Source of the DNA: Parvibaculum sp045863935 | Lineage (GTDB): Bacteria; Pseudomonadota; Alphaproteobacteria; Parvibaculales; Parvibaculaceae | Reading direction: 5' to 3' | Assembly: GCF_045863935.1 (NCBI RefSeq) | Contig: NZ_BTVP01000008.1 | Location: 41,292-105,291, forward strand | DNA length: 64,000 bases | In this document: positions 39,480-48,073 of the stretch, one piece after another | Numbering within the stretch: the stretch's first letter is position 1 | Layout: every line of letters begins with the position of its first letter | Translations under genes and position numbers: made by a program | The notes under the pieces: generated by a model | What the model was told of the DNA's origin: nothing | Database searches by the model: none | Seen by the model: only the letters and a program-made list of their open reading frames with translations

Positions 39480-40292
39480 ATGCACCGTCTGAGATTGTGG
39501 CTGGACAGGCAACTCGTCGAAAACTCCTGGCCTCACGGTGGTTTCTCGCCACTGAACTGGTTCATCTTCGGGGTGATCCTGTTCAGCGCGGCGCTCTTCG
39601 CAGCGGAAACAGAGCCGCTCGCGTTGGAGCATTACCCCGAATTCCTTCATGTCGCGAACAGGATCGTTCTGCTCATTTTCGCTGTCGAGTTTGCATTGAG
39701 GCTCTTCGCGGCGGGAGAAACGCACGACCTGAAGGGGCTCTCCGCCCGCGCCGCTTATGCCGGACGTTTCTGGCTCTTCATAGACTTTCTGGCTTTCGGT
39801 CCGGAGCTCATTCTCCTCGCGCTTCTTTATGCCGGCGCCGATCTTCCGTTGACGCTGGCGGGTCTTCGAACGATCCGGCTGCTTCGTCTCCTCAAGCTCA
39901 TTCACTTCCTGCCGGGCGGCAGGCTTGTGTCCGAAGTCCTGGGCGAGGTCGCGCCGCAGCTTCTGGCGACCCTGATCACCGCGCTTGGACTGATCTATCT
40001 CGCGGCCGTCCTCATCTACTATGCCGAAGGCGCGGTAAATCCGGAACATTTCGGCAGCGTGGGCCGGGCGCTCTGGTGGAGCGTCATAACGCTGACAACG
40101 GTCGGTTATGGCGACGTCTACCCCGTAACGGTTCTCGGCCGCATTCTGGCCGGCATGCTGGCGCTCGTCGGCGTCGGTATCGTCGCGCTTCCGACGGGCA
40201 TCATCGCGGGCGCTTTCATGGAGCGGTTGCAGAACGAGCGCGCAAGGCAGGCTGGCCGCCGGATCAGGCCTCGCAGCGAGCATGAAAACTGA
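39480..40292 (+). CDS. voltage-gated potassium channel-like protein
   Basis: 270-aa integral membrane protein with six helices. The selectivity filter is TVGYGD in SVITLTTVGYGDVYPVT, the pore helix precedes it, and an S4-like segment LRTIRLLRLLKLIHF carries regularly spaced arginines. The C-terminus is short and basic, with no RCK domain. It should be a K+-selective, perhaps voltage-sensing channel. Start has GGAGG-like GGAGGAACGGCG before 39480. The frame begins 31 bp after pheT, so it may be expressed with it. Confidence 0.88.
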   Translation: MHRLRLWLDRQLVENSWPHGGFSPLNWFIFGVILFSAALFAAETEPLALEHYPEFLHVANRIVLLIFAVEFALRLFAAGETHDLKGLSARAAYAGRFWLFIDFLAFGPELILLALLYAGADLPLTLAGLRTIRLLRLLKLIHFLPGGRLVSEVLGEVAPQLLATLITALGLIYLAAVLIYYAEGAVNPEHFGSVGRALWWSVITLTTVGYGDVYPVTVLGRILAGMLALVGVGIVALPTGIIAGAFMERLQNERARQAGRRIRPRSEHEN

Positions 40293-40357
40293 CCGGGTTT
40301 GCTGTCATCGCCCTCTCTGGCGCAAGATGATCTCGACGAAAACGGTAGGGGCAGGGG

Positions 40358-41158
40358 ATGACATTCACATCCTATGAGTTTCGCAGAACAGACGGTGCCG
40401 GCCGGGCGGTCACGCTGGCAGGCCGTGCCATCGGCCCCGAGAACGGGCGGCAAATCGTCATGCTCGCTTCGCTCGGCCGTCCGGGAAGCGACTTCGATGA
40501 AGTTGCAGCGATGCTGGCGGGTGCGGGCTATCGCGTGACGTTGCCGGAGCCGCGCGGCATCGGCGGCAGCGAAGGGCCGATGGAAGGGCTGACGCTGCAC
40601 GACCTTGCGGAGGATGTGGCTGCAGTGATCGAGACGCAGACGACAGCGCCGGTGACGTTGATCGGCCATGCCTTCGGAAATCGCCTCGCGCGCACGACAG
40701 CCGCCGATCGTCCCGAACTCGTTGCCCGCGTGGGACTGCTGGCTTGCGGCGGCCTCATCGAAATGCCGGAAAAGGCGCGCAAGGCGCTGATCGGCTGCTT
40801 CGACGAAAGTCAGTCACCGGACGAGCACATCGAATGCGTGCGCTACGGTTTCTTCGCGAAGGGCAATGATCCGGAAGTCTGGCGGAGCGGCTGGTACCGG
40901 CAAGTCATGCGGATGCAATCCTTCGCCGTGCGCACGACACCCGTGGAAGACTGGTGGGAGGCGGGCGGGCAGCCGATCCTCGTCGTGCAGGCTCTGGAAG
41001 ATGCGATCGCGCTCTCCGCAAACGCGCATGACCTGAAGAAACGTCTCGGTGAGCGCGCGACTTTGGCCGAGCTGCCGAACGCCGGCCATGCCATGCTGCC
41101 GGAGCAGCCCGCGCGCATCGCCGAGATCATCCGCAATTATATTGAAGCGGCGGAATAG
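40358..41158 (+). CDS. alpha/beta hydrolase-fold protein with GHAFG elbow (no nucleophile Ser)
   Basis: 266-aa protein of the alpha/beta hydrolase fold. N-terminal oxyanion-type strand IVMLASLGRPGSDFDE and LPEPRGIGGSEGP are normal, as is the C-terminal GHAMLPEQP histidine. The elbow between strand 5 and helix C reads LIGHAFGNRLA: Ala stands where GxSxG would have the catalytic Ser. Sister families with GHA[FY]GNR are known to me from actinobacteria, so this may be a lineage feature. It may be a non-hydrolytic or lyase-like protein. Four bases before the crotonase gene, so likely one operon. Confidence 0.8.
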   Translation: MTFTSYEFRRTDGAGRAVTLAGRAIGPENGRQIVMLASLGRPGSDFDEVAAMLAGAGYRVTLPEPRGIGGSEGPMEGLTLHDLAEDVAAVIETQTTAPVTLIGHAFGNRLARTTAADRPELVARVGLLACGGLIEMPEKARKALIGCFDESQSPDEHIECVRYGFFAKGNDPEVWRSGWYRQVMRMQSFAVRTTPVEDWWEAGGQPILVVQALEDAIALSANAHDLKKRLGERATLAELPNAGHAMLPEQPARIAEIIRNYIEAAE

Positions 41159-41162
41159 GCCC

Positions 41163-41987
41163 ATGGAACTGAAGACGATCCGCTATGAACTGACGGACGG
41201 CATCGCGACCGTCACGCTGTCGCGCCCGAAGCGCCGCAACGCCTGGACGGGCCGGATGCACACGGAATATCGCTGGGTGTTGGCTGAAGCCGACCGCGAC
41301 CCGAAGGTGCGCGTCATCGTGGTGACGGGCGATCCGGAGGGCGGCGCTTTCTGCGCGGGTGCCGACATGGCCGCTCTCGAAGGTCATTCGGAGAAGGGCC
41401 GCTACGACAGCGGGACGACGGACGATATCGCGAAGCCGGGCTATGGCATCGCCGACGAGTTCGATGCGACCTTCGCCTATCATTTCGGGCTGACGAAACC
41501 CGTCATTGCAGCCATCAACGGCGCGGCGGCGGGCGTCGGTCTCGTGCTTGCCGCCTTTGCCGATCTGCGCTTCTGCGTGCCCGGCGCAAAATTCACTGCC
41601 GCCCATGGCCGCTTCAACTTCCCGGCCGAGTTCGGGCTCTCCTGGGTGCTGCCCCGGATCGTCGGTCTCACCCATGCGAACGACATTTTGCTGTCGAGCC
41701 GTGTCTTCACCTCGGAAGAGGCGATGGAGATGGGGTTCCTCAACAAGCTGCTGCCGGCCGGCGAACTCATGCCGCATGTCATGGAATATGCGAGGAAGAT
41801 GGCGGACGGCGTCTCGCCGGGCTCGCTCCGGGAGACGAAACGACAGGTTTACACGGACCTCCATCGGGACGCCGCCTCGGCTGTGATTGCCGCCGAGCGG
41901 TTGCTGGAGGAAATGATCAAGCACCCCGACTACAAGGAGGGGGTCAAGGCCTGGATGGAGAAGCGCCGGGCCGAGTGGCAGGGGTGA
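41163..41987 (+). CDS. enoyl-CoA hydratase/isomerase (crotonase) family protein
   Basis: 274-aa crotonase-fold enzyme of CoA-ester metabolism. The oxyanion-hole motifs are GGAFCAGADMAAL and PVIAAINGAAAGVGLVLAAFADLRFC; the fold ends with LNKLLPAGELMPHVMEYARKMAD. The Glu of the second catalytic loop lies at NFPAEFGLSW, so hydratase-type activity is plausible, although exact substrate is unclear. Starts 4 bp after the previous gene. lepA follows after 72 bp with its own promoter. Confidence 0.88.
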   Translation: MELKTIRYELTDGIATVTLSRPKRRNAWTGRMHTEYRWVLAEADRDPKVRVIVVTGDPEGGAFCAGADMAALEGHSEKGRYDSGTTDDIAKPGYGIADEFDATFAYHFGLTKPVIAAINGAAAGVGLVLAAFADLRFCVPGAKFTAAHGRFNFPAEFGLSWVLPRIVGLTHANDILLSSRVFTSEEAMEMGFLNKLLPAGELMPHVMEYARKMADGVSPGSLRETKRQVYTDLHRDAASAVIAAERLLEEMIKHPDYKEGVKAWMEKRRAEWQG

Positions 41988-42005
41988 GGGCTTGAAAGGC
42001 CCCAA

Positions 42006-42034
42006 TTGGCTTGCACCCCGGCCAGTGCTATATG
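42006..42034 (+). promoter_or_regulatory. candidate lepA promoter
   Basis: TTGGCT (42006-42011), 17-bp spacer, TATATG (42029-42034). The start would lie about 20 bp before the lepA ATG at 42060. Found by eye. Confidence 0.5.
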
Positions 42035-42059
42035 GGCGCCTGTTAACACAGCAGGCCCC

Positions 42060-43862
42060 ATGACCGACCTTTCCCATATCCGCAATTTCTCGATCATCGC
42101 CCATATCGACCACGGCAAGTCGACCCTTGCCGACCGGCTGATTCAGCTCTGCGGCGGCCTTGAGGCGCGCGAGATGAAGGAGCAAGTGCTCGACAGCATG
42201 GATATCGAGCGCGAGCGCGGCATCACCATCAAGGCGCAGACCGTGCGCTTGGAATACAAGGCCCGGAACGGCGAGACCTATGAGCTGAACCTCATCGACA
42301 CGCCCGGCCATGTCGACTTCGCCTATGAGGTGAACCGTTCGCTCGCCGCCTGCGAGGGCTCGCTCCTCGTCGTCGATGCGAGCCAGGGCGTGGAAGCGCA
42401 GACGCTCGCCAACGTCTATCACGCGCTCGACGTGAACCATGAAATCGTGCCGGTCCTCAACAAGATCGACCTGCCGGCGGCGGAGCCCGCGAAGACGCGC
42501 CAGCAGATCGAGGATGTGATCGGCCTCGACGCATCGGAGGCGGTCGAGATTTCCGCGAAGAGCGGCATCGGCATCCCGGACGTGCTGGAAGCCATCGTCA
42601 ACCGTCTGCCGGCGCCCAAAGGCGACCAGTCGGCGCCCCTGAAGGCGATGCTCGTCGACAGCTGGTACGACGCCTATCTCGGCGTCGTCGTTCTCGTCCG
42701 CATCATCGACGGCGAGCTGAAGAAGGGCCAGCGCGTCAAGATGATGAAGACGGGCGGCACCTATACGATCGACCAGGTCGGCATCTTCAAGCCGAAGAAG
42801 GAAGCGGTCGCGAGCCTCACGCCCGGCGAGATCGGCTATTTCACCGCTTCGATCAAGGAGGTCGCCGACACGCGCGTGGGCGACACGGTGACCGAGGAAA
42901 GGCGGCCCTGCGCCGCCGCGCTGCCGGGTTTCCAGCCGGCGCAACCTGTCGTCTTCTGCGGTCTCTTCCCGGTGGACGCCGCCGAGTTCGAAGATCTCCG
43001 CGAGGCGATGGGCAAGCTGCGGCTCAATGATGCGAGCTTCGAATACGAGATGGAAACCTCCGCCGCGCTTGGCTTCGGCTTCCGTTGCGGCTTTCTCGGC
43101 CTGTTGCATCTGGAAATCGTGCGCGAGCGGCTCGAGCGCGAATTCAACATCGACCTCATCACCACGGCGCCGTCTGTCATCTATCAGCTGCACATGGTGG
43201 ACGGATCGATAAAGGAAATGCACAACCCGGCCGACATGCCGGACCCGACGCGCATCGACCATATCGAGGAGCCTTGGATCAAGGCGACGATCCTCGTGCC
43301 CGACGAATATCTGGGCGCGGTGCTGAAACTATGCGAGGACCGGCGCGGACATCAGGTCGATCTCACCTATGCGGGATCGCGCGCCATGCTCGTCTACCGC
43401 CTGCCGCTCAATGAGGTGGTGCTCGATTTCTACGACCGTCTGAAATCGGTGAGCCGCGGCTATGCAAGCTTCGACTACCAGATCGAAGGTTACGAGCCGG
43501 GCGAGCTTGTGAAGATGTCGATCCTCGTGAACGAGGAACCGGTCGACGCGCTCGCAACTGTCGTGCATCGCTCGCGCGCCGAGCAGCGCGGCCGCGTCAT
43601 GTGCGAGAAGCTGAAGGAACTGATCCCGAAGCACCTCTTCAAGATTCCGATCCAGGCGGCTATCGGCGGCCGCGTTGTCGCGCGCGAAACGATCTCGGCC
43701 ATGCGCAAGGACGTAACGGCGAAGTGCTATGGCGGCGACATCAGCCGCAAGCGCAAACTTCTGGACAAGCAGAAGGAAGGCAAGAAGAAGATGCGGCAGT
43801 TCGGTCGCGTCGAGATTCCGCAGGACGCCTTCATCTCCGCGTTGAAGATGGATGCGAACTAG
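42060..43862 (+). CDS. lepA: elongation factor 4 (LepA)
   Basis: 600-aa translational GTPase that can back-translocate stalled ribosomes. G motifs are HIDHGKST (G1), DTPGHVDF (G3) and NKIDLP (G4); further EF-G-like domains follow, ending with the LepA-specific C-terminal domain (RETISAMRKDVTAKCYGGDISRKRKLLDKQKEGKKKMRQFG). The ATG at 42060 is used; the frame is open to 42006 but not conserved. A strong terminator follows. Confidence 0.98.
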   Translation: MTDLSHIRNFSIIAHIDHGKSTLADRLIQLCGGLEAREMKEQVLDSMDIERERGITIKAQTVRLEYKARNGETYELNLIDTPGHVDFAYEVNRSLAACEGSLLVVDASQGVEAQTLANVYHALDVNHEIVPVLNKIDLPAAEPAKTRQQIEDVIGLDASEAVEISAKSGIGIPDVLEAIVNRLPAPKGDQSAPLKAMLVDSWYDAYLGVVVLVRIIDGELKKGQRVKMMKTGGTYTIDQVGIFKPKKEAVASLTPGEIGYFTASIKEVADTRVGDTVTEERRPCAAALPGFQPAQPVVFCGLFPVDAAEFEDLREAMGKLRLNDASFEYEMETSAALGFGFRCGFLGLLHLEIVRERLEREFNIDLITTAPSVIYQLHMVDGSIKEMHNPADMPDPTRIDHIEEPWIKATILVPDEYLGAVLKLCEDRRGHQVDLTYAGSRAMLVYRLPLNEVVLDFYDRLKSVSRGYASFDYQIEGYEPGELVKMSILVNEEPVDALATVVHRSRAEQRGRVMCEKLKELIPKHLFKIPIQAAIGGRVVARETISAMRKDVTAKCYGGDISRKRKLLDKQKEGKKKMRQFGRVEIPQDAFISALKMDAN

Positions 43863-43888
43863 GCAGCTTTCCCGCCTGTCGGAAAACA

Positions 43889-43916
43889 AAAAGGCCGCCC
43901 CGAGGGGCGGCCTTTT
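43889..43916 (+). terminator. Rho-independent terminator after lepA
   Basis: Inverted repeat AAAAGGCCGCCCC (43889-43901) / GGGGCGGCCTTTT (43904-43916) with a tight GA loop and Ts. Lies between convergent lepA and the small membrane protein gene. Confidence 0.88.
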
Positions 43917-43936
43917 GCAATGGTACTGGCTTGTGC

Positions 43937-44233
43937 CTAGTCCGCACGGCGGAGCAGAGCGATAAGGCCCGCGAGCACGATACCGATGATGCCGAGAACG
44001 CCCCATGCGGGGAAGCCCATCACGGCGTCGAGCGGATTTTTCAGGCCCTCCGGCGCATTGGCTCCCGCCCAGCTAACGAAGCCGTCGCGGCTCCCCTCAT
44101 GCACCAGCCCCCACAGGGCGCTGAACGACCGCATCGTGACTTCGCCGCTCTCGAGCGAAAGCAACGCGTCCGATCCCAGCGCCATCAAGGCAGCGACGAT
44201 GAAAAGAAATCCAAGCAGCCTGAAAACGACCAT
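43937..44233 (-). CDS. small membrane protein of unknown function
   Basis: 98 aa with two predicted membrane helices: FRLLGFLFIVAALMALGSDALL at the N-terminus and FPAWGVLGIIGIVLAGLIALL at the C-terminus, joined by about 50 soluble residues (MRSFSALWGLVHEGSRDGFVSWAG). Similar two-helix proteins occur in alphaproteobacteria without known role. Convergent with lepA, sharing the terminator. The start at 44233 begins directly with the hydrophobic segment. Confidence 0.65.
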   Translation of the reverse strand: MVVFRLLGFLFIVAALMALGSDALLSLESGEVTMRSFSALWGLVHEGSRDGFVSWAGANAPEGLKNPLDAVMGFPAWGVLGIIGIVLAGLIALLRRAD

Positions 44234-44425
44234 GGCACGAGCCCCCCAGCCCCAACGCAGTGATTAAGAAACGAACGCCGGAACGGTAGCCGGATCGAGT
44301 GTGCCAAACAAGCACAGTTGTAAAAGTCGGCTGGCGGATCAATGGCCTAGCCCCGCTTTCTCCGGTTGATTCAAGGTTTTTGTCGCGTATAGTGCCGCCG
44401 CGTTCGCCTGCTCAGCAGGCGCTCC

Positions 44426-44515
44426 GGAGGGGTGGCCGAGTGGCTGAAGGCGCACGCTTGGAAAGCGTGTATACGGGAAACCGTATCGAGGGTTCGAATC
44501 CCTCTCCCTCCGCCA
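44426..44515 (+). tRNA. tRNA-Ser (GGA)
   Basis: Class II tRNA starting GGAGGGGTGGCCGAGTGG, anticodon loop CTTGGAAAG (anticodon GGA, reads UCC/UCU), a long variable arm (TATACGGGAAACCGTATC), T-loop GTTCGAATC, and an encoded CCA at 44513-44515. 90 nt. Confidence 0.96.
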
Positions 44516-44722
44516 GCCGATTTTTCCTTTTTGATCAACGAGTTGTCGGAAAATAACCTGTGCCGCCCCATGGCGGCGCGGCCGGGCCATGTTTGTCTGG
44601 CATCGCGGATGGCGGTTGCGGCCGCAAGCGGCGGCCTTCGCTGCGGCAGATTTGATACAGCAACCCCGCAAAACATGGTTAATGCGGAGCTGGCTCGCTG
44701 ATCAGAGTATCCAAGAGGGGGA

Positions 44723-45292
44723 TCAGTTCGTGCGGCCGACCTGAGAGGCGCGGCGCGGCTTCAGATAGGCCGTATCGGTGAAGGTGATCTCTTCCGTCAC
44801 CGTCTGGCTGATCGGCGAAGAATACTGATAGGTGACTTCCGCCACGATGACGCTCGTGCCGGGGCTGGTAAGTCCTGCCGGCAGGCTCACGGTGGATCCG
44901 ACCGCAAGGGCCGGCCCCTGATAGCCGTCGCTCCAGGCGACCTTGTTCACACCGCTCGAATTGGCGACCACGCTCGAGATGCGGATCGACAGCGGCGTCG
45001 TGCTGAAGGGTCTGAGAATGGCGGAACTCGCGGCGAAAATATCGCTCATGTCGGAATCGCTGACGGACATCGCCTGCGCGGTGATGTCGGCGGCGGAATA
45101 GGCGACGGAGGTCACGCGCCGGTTTGCCGTCAACATGTGCGACGTCTCGATCGCGCCGAAATAGAAGGCGATCATCAGCGGAAAGATGAGCGCGAATTCG
45201 ACGGCGGCGATGCCGGCACAGTCGATGAAAAGCCGCTGGAGTCTCTGCGATTTGCGTGCGACGCGTTTGACAGCCGATTTTGGTGCGAACAT
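44723..45292 (-). CDS. TadE-like minor pseudopilin
   Basis: 189-aa Tad pilus protein. A TadE-like prepilin segment is seen at DCAGIAAVEFALIFPLMIAFYFGAIE, where Gly precedes the +1 residue and Glu is at +5, followed by a membrane helix. The rest is a periplasmic domain. The start at 45292 is 10 bp after the stop of the paralogous gene upstream, so they are coupled. It would be processed by the CpaA peptidase and used in pilus assembly. Confidence 0.85.
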   Translation of the reverse strand: MFAPKSAVKRVARKSQRLQRLFIDCAGIAAVEFALIFPLMIAFYFGAIETSHMLTANRRVTSVAYSAADITAQAMSVSDSDMSDIFAASSAILRPFSTTPLSIRISSVVANSSGVNKVAWSDGYQGPALAVGSTVSLPAGLTSPGTSVIVAEVTYQYSSPISQTVTEEITFTDTAYLKPRRASQVGRTN

Positions 45293-45302
45293 CGATCGAC
45301 CC

Positions 45303-45878
45303 TCAACTCGTCGGCAGAACGTTGCCGAAGGGCTCGTTACGGAATGCAATGGCTGAGGCGATAACCCGCCCGCCGCCTTCGAGATTCGAAAGGCCAACCA
45401 TGCCGGGGCTGACGATGCCATAGGAATAGTAGACGTTCACAAGCACGATATCGCCAGCATTGCCGGGCTGGAAAACGGTGCTGTCGACGATGTTTCCGTC
45501 CTCGTCGACCAGCGGCGGATAGGACACGCTGCCGAAGGACGTGAAATTCCGGACATCGATGCGGAGGTTCGCCTGACAGTCGTTGATCAGTGTCAGTTCG
45601 CCGCAGACATAATCCTTGAACTGAGCTTCGGTCATGCCGCTCGCCTGGACCTGGCCGGTCCGGATCAGGCGACCGGCTTCCGATACCACACTGTCGAGGT
45701 TCGCCGTGGCGAAGTAGAGGATACTGACCTCGACCATAGCGAAGAGAAGGGCAAAAAAGGGAACGGCAAGCAAGGCGAACTCGACCGCCGTCGCGCCGCT
45801 GTCGGCACGGGCGAAGCGGCTCCAGCGGCATCGCGGGAGATGCGCTCGACGGGCCGGTCCTCGATGTTGCTTGCTCAT
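45303..45878 (-). CDS. tadE: TadE-like minor pseudopilin
   Basis: 191-aa protein with a basic N-terminus (MSKQHRGPARRAHLPRCRW) and the prepilin segment ADSGATAVEFALLAVPFFALLFAMVE (Gly before +1, Glu at +5), then a periplasmic domain containing a cysteine pair. First gene of a two-gene unit with the paralogue at 44723. Processed by CpaA by homology. Divergent from the TadG gene at 46068. Confidence 0.88.
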   Translation of the reverse strand: MSKQHRGPARRAHLPRCRWSRFARADSGATAVEFALLAVPFFALLFAMVEVSILYFATANLDSVVSEAGRLIRTGQVQASGMTEAQFKDYVCGELTLINDCQANLRIDVRNFTSFGSVSYPPLVDEDGNIVDSTVFQPGNAGDIVLVNVYYSYGIVSPGMVGLSNLEGGGRVIASAIAFRNEPFGNVLPTS

Positions 45879-46067
45879 GGGTTACCTCGCGCCGAAGCGC
45901 CGCTCTGGCGCAGCCTTCTTGATACCGCTTTGTGCCTTACCAAAAGGTAACCGCCGCTGTTCCGGCCCGGCCCGATTCATTCCTTCTTAACGGGCGGCAC
46001 CTAAAACGAACGGGTGCGTATTCTGCCGCGCCGGGCGCGAGCCCTGTCCGGCACCCAAGGGCGGATA

Positions 46068-47315
46068 ATGTCCATGAGGTCCCTTAAAGCTCTGTTTCGC
46101 AGATTCCGGACGGACCGTCGGGGCAATTTCGCCACGATCTTTGCGCTTTCGGCCATCCCGCTTGTCGTTGCCGCGGGTGCGGCGATCGATATCTCGCGCG
46201 CCTATATCGTTGAAAATCGGCTGAATGCAGCGCTCGACGCTGCGGCGCTCGCCGTCGGCGGGGCCACGGGCAAGACGCAAGCGCAGCTTGAGGAAATCGC
46301 ACAGGCCTATTTTGACGCGAATTATCCGGCCGAGAAGCTCGGCGTTCCGGGCGCCGTCATGGTCGTTCAGAGCGGCAGCGATGTGATCCTGACCGCCAGC
46401 GCCGAACTGCCGACATCCCTGATGGGAATCGTGGGGATCGATACGCTTTCCGTCGGCGCCTCGTCGCAGGTAACGCGACAGGGACGGAAGCTCGAGCTTG
46501 CGCTGGTCCTCGACGTGACGGGTTCGATGTCCAGCGGTGGTCGAATGACCGCGCTCAAGGACGCGGCGAAGCTGCTGCTCCAGATTCTCGAGGATTCCGG
46601 AGCCCCTGAAGGCGAAATCAAGGTTTCGATCGTTCCCTTCGACACGGCGATCAACGTCGGCAAGAGCAACAAGAACGAGTCCTGGCTCAAATGGACCTAT
46701 GAGGCGCGGGACACAAGCTCGTGGTGGGGTGGCCTGACGACGGTGAAGGTCAAGAGCAATAAATGGAAGGGCTGCGTCATAGATCGGGACCAGGACTACG
46801 ACACGCAGAATACGATCCCGACATCGAGCGACACCACCAAATATCCCGCCGACGGCGACAGCTGTAACATCCCGGAAATCCTGCCGCTGACGGAGAACTG
46901 GACAACGCTGAATTCCAAGATCAACGAGCTGGACCCGAACGGCAATACCAACACCACGATCGGTCTTGCCTGGGGCTGGAACATGCTGACGCCGGGGCAT
47001 CCCCTGTCGACGGCGGCAGCGTCTGCCGACGATCTCGACAAGGTGATTGTGTTCCTCACCGACGGTCAGAATACCGAGAACCGGTGGACGAAGTCCGGCG
47101 GTTCCATCGACGACAGGACCGAAGAGGTCTGCGACAACATGAGGGCGGCCAGCATCAAGGTCTATACGATCCGTACCATCCAGGGTAACGCGACGCTCCT
47201 GAAGAACTGCGCCACCAAGCCGGAGATGTATTTCGACGTTACGCAGACGAGCCAGCTCACCGAGGTATTTACCTCCATTGCCATGGCTCTCTCGAACCTG
47301 CGCATCAGCCGCTGA
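46068..47315 (+). CDS. tadG: TadG-like pilus protein with VWA domain
   Basis: 415 aa. The N-terminal TadG segment DRRGNFATIFALSAIPLVVAAGAAIDISRAYIVENR has a prepilin-like Gly followed by a helix, though the +5 residue is Ile, not Glu. A von Willebrand A domain follows, with MIDAS motif DVTGSMSSGG (about 149-158) and VIVFLTDGQNTENRW, suggesting metal-dependent adhesion or contact with other Tad proteins. Start at 46068 gives MSMRSLKALFRRFRTD. A terminator follows at 47338. Essential for Tad pilus assembly in other species. Confidence 0.88.
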   Translation: MSMRSLKALFRRFRTDRRGNFATIFALSAIPLVVAAGAAIDISRAYIVENRLNAALDAAALAVGGATGKTQAQLEEIAQAYFDANYPAEKLGVPGAVMVVQSGSDVILTASAELPTSLMGIVGIDTLSVGASSQVTRQGRKLELALVLDVTGSMSSGGRMTALKDAAKLLLQILEDSGAPEGEIKVSIVPFDTAINVGKSNKNESWLKWTYEARDTSSWWGGLTTVKVKSNKWKGCVIDRDQDYDTQNTIPTSSDTTKYPADGDSCNIPEILPLTENWTTLNSKINELDPNGNTNTTIGLAWGWNMLTPGHPLSTAAASADDLDKVIVFLTDGQNTENRWTKSGGSIDDRTEEVCDNMRAASIKVYTIRTIQGNATLLKNCATKPEMYFDVTQTSQLTEVFTSIAMALSNLRISR

Positions 47316-47337
47316 CGGAATCAAACACCGGAAATAG

Positions 47338-47364
47338 AAAGGCCGCCTTCCGGGCGGCCTTTTT
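47338..47364 (+). terminator. Rho-independent terminator after tadG
   Basis: AAAGGCCGCC (47338-47347), TTCCG loop, GGCGGCCTTT (47353-47362) and further Ts. Between convergent tadG and the small pilus-domain gene. Confidence 0.88.
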
Positions 47365-47385
47365 CGCGCAGGAAAAGCTGGAGCG

Positions 47386-47898
47386 TTATTCCTCGGACGG
47401 TGCCGACAAGGCCGGATTTCCCTGGGCCGCACCGAGGCTCGTGCTCATCGCGCCGGCCACCTGCTTCATGATGGCGTCGAAGTCCTCTGGATTGTCGCCA
47501 ACGGACGGAACGCGCTCGCAGCGCGGCGTGCAGTTGTACGAGAGCTGCCCGGTACCGCGCGTCAGTGTAACGGTGGAAGCGTCCTGCGCGATCACGCTCA
47601 CGTCAATGTTGAGGATGACATTTCCATCGCTGTCGGTCGCGACGAGACTGGTAGTGCCGAAGCTGCGGCCCATCACATAGACGAGCTTGGAGCCTTCGAC
47701 GCTCACATCCGCGATTGCCGGATTGCCGACCATGATCGTGGAAACCGGCTTGGCCAGGTGAAGGGCCTTGGTCTGGTTCATCTCCACCTTGAAAGTCTCG
47801 GCCTGCGCGGCGCCTGCGAGGAGGACCGCGCAACCCGCACCGAGAGCCGCGGCGACGACGCGACCCACGGCAGTCTTCTTTATCCGGTAAGCACGCAT
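47386..47898 (-). CDS. exported protein with secretin N-terminal (pilus-formation) domain
   Basis: 170 aa with a signal peptide (ALGAGCAVLLAGAAQAE). The mature part, FKVEMNQTKALHLAKPVSTIMVGNPAIADVSVEGSKLVYVMGRSFGTTSLVATDSDGNVILNIDV, parallels the N-terminal domain of the CpaC secretin at 51024 (compare NKAAIVELPVAARDVLVSNPAIVDAVV). The secretin body is missing, and a pair of cysteines (NCTPRC) occurs near 123. It may assist the CpaC channel, but that is inferred. Divergent from the regulator at 48074. Confidence 0.78.
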   Translation of the reverse strand: MRAYRIKKTAVGRVVAAALGAGCAVLLAGAAQAETFKVEMNQTKALHLAKPVSTIMVGNPAIADVSVEGSKLVYVMGRSFGTTSLVATDSDGNVILNIDVSVIAQDASTVTLTRGTGQLSYNCTPRCERVPSVGDNPEDFDAIMKQVAGAMSTSLGAAQGNPALSAPSEE

Positions 47899-48073
47899 AT
47901 TGCTGCTGCCTTCCTTGGGGCATGGATGGGGACGCGAAAAGCGCCGATTGCCCTCAACACTAGGTCCAAGGAGTAAAGGATCTGTTGACCGTAAGGGGTG
48001 TGCAGGAATTTAACGGGAGATTAAACGCCGTCCCCTAGGCTCCATCGTCGGTCGTCGAGGGAGTAAAAGACAG

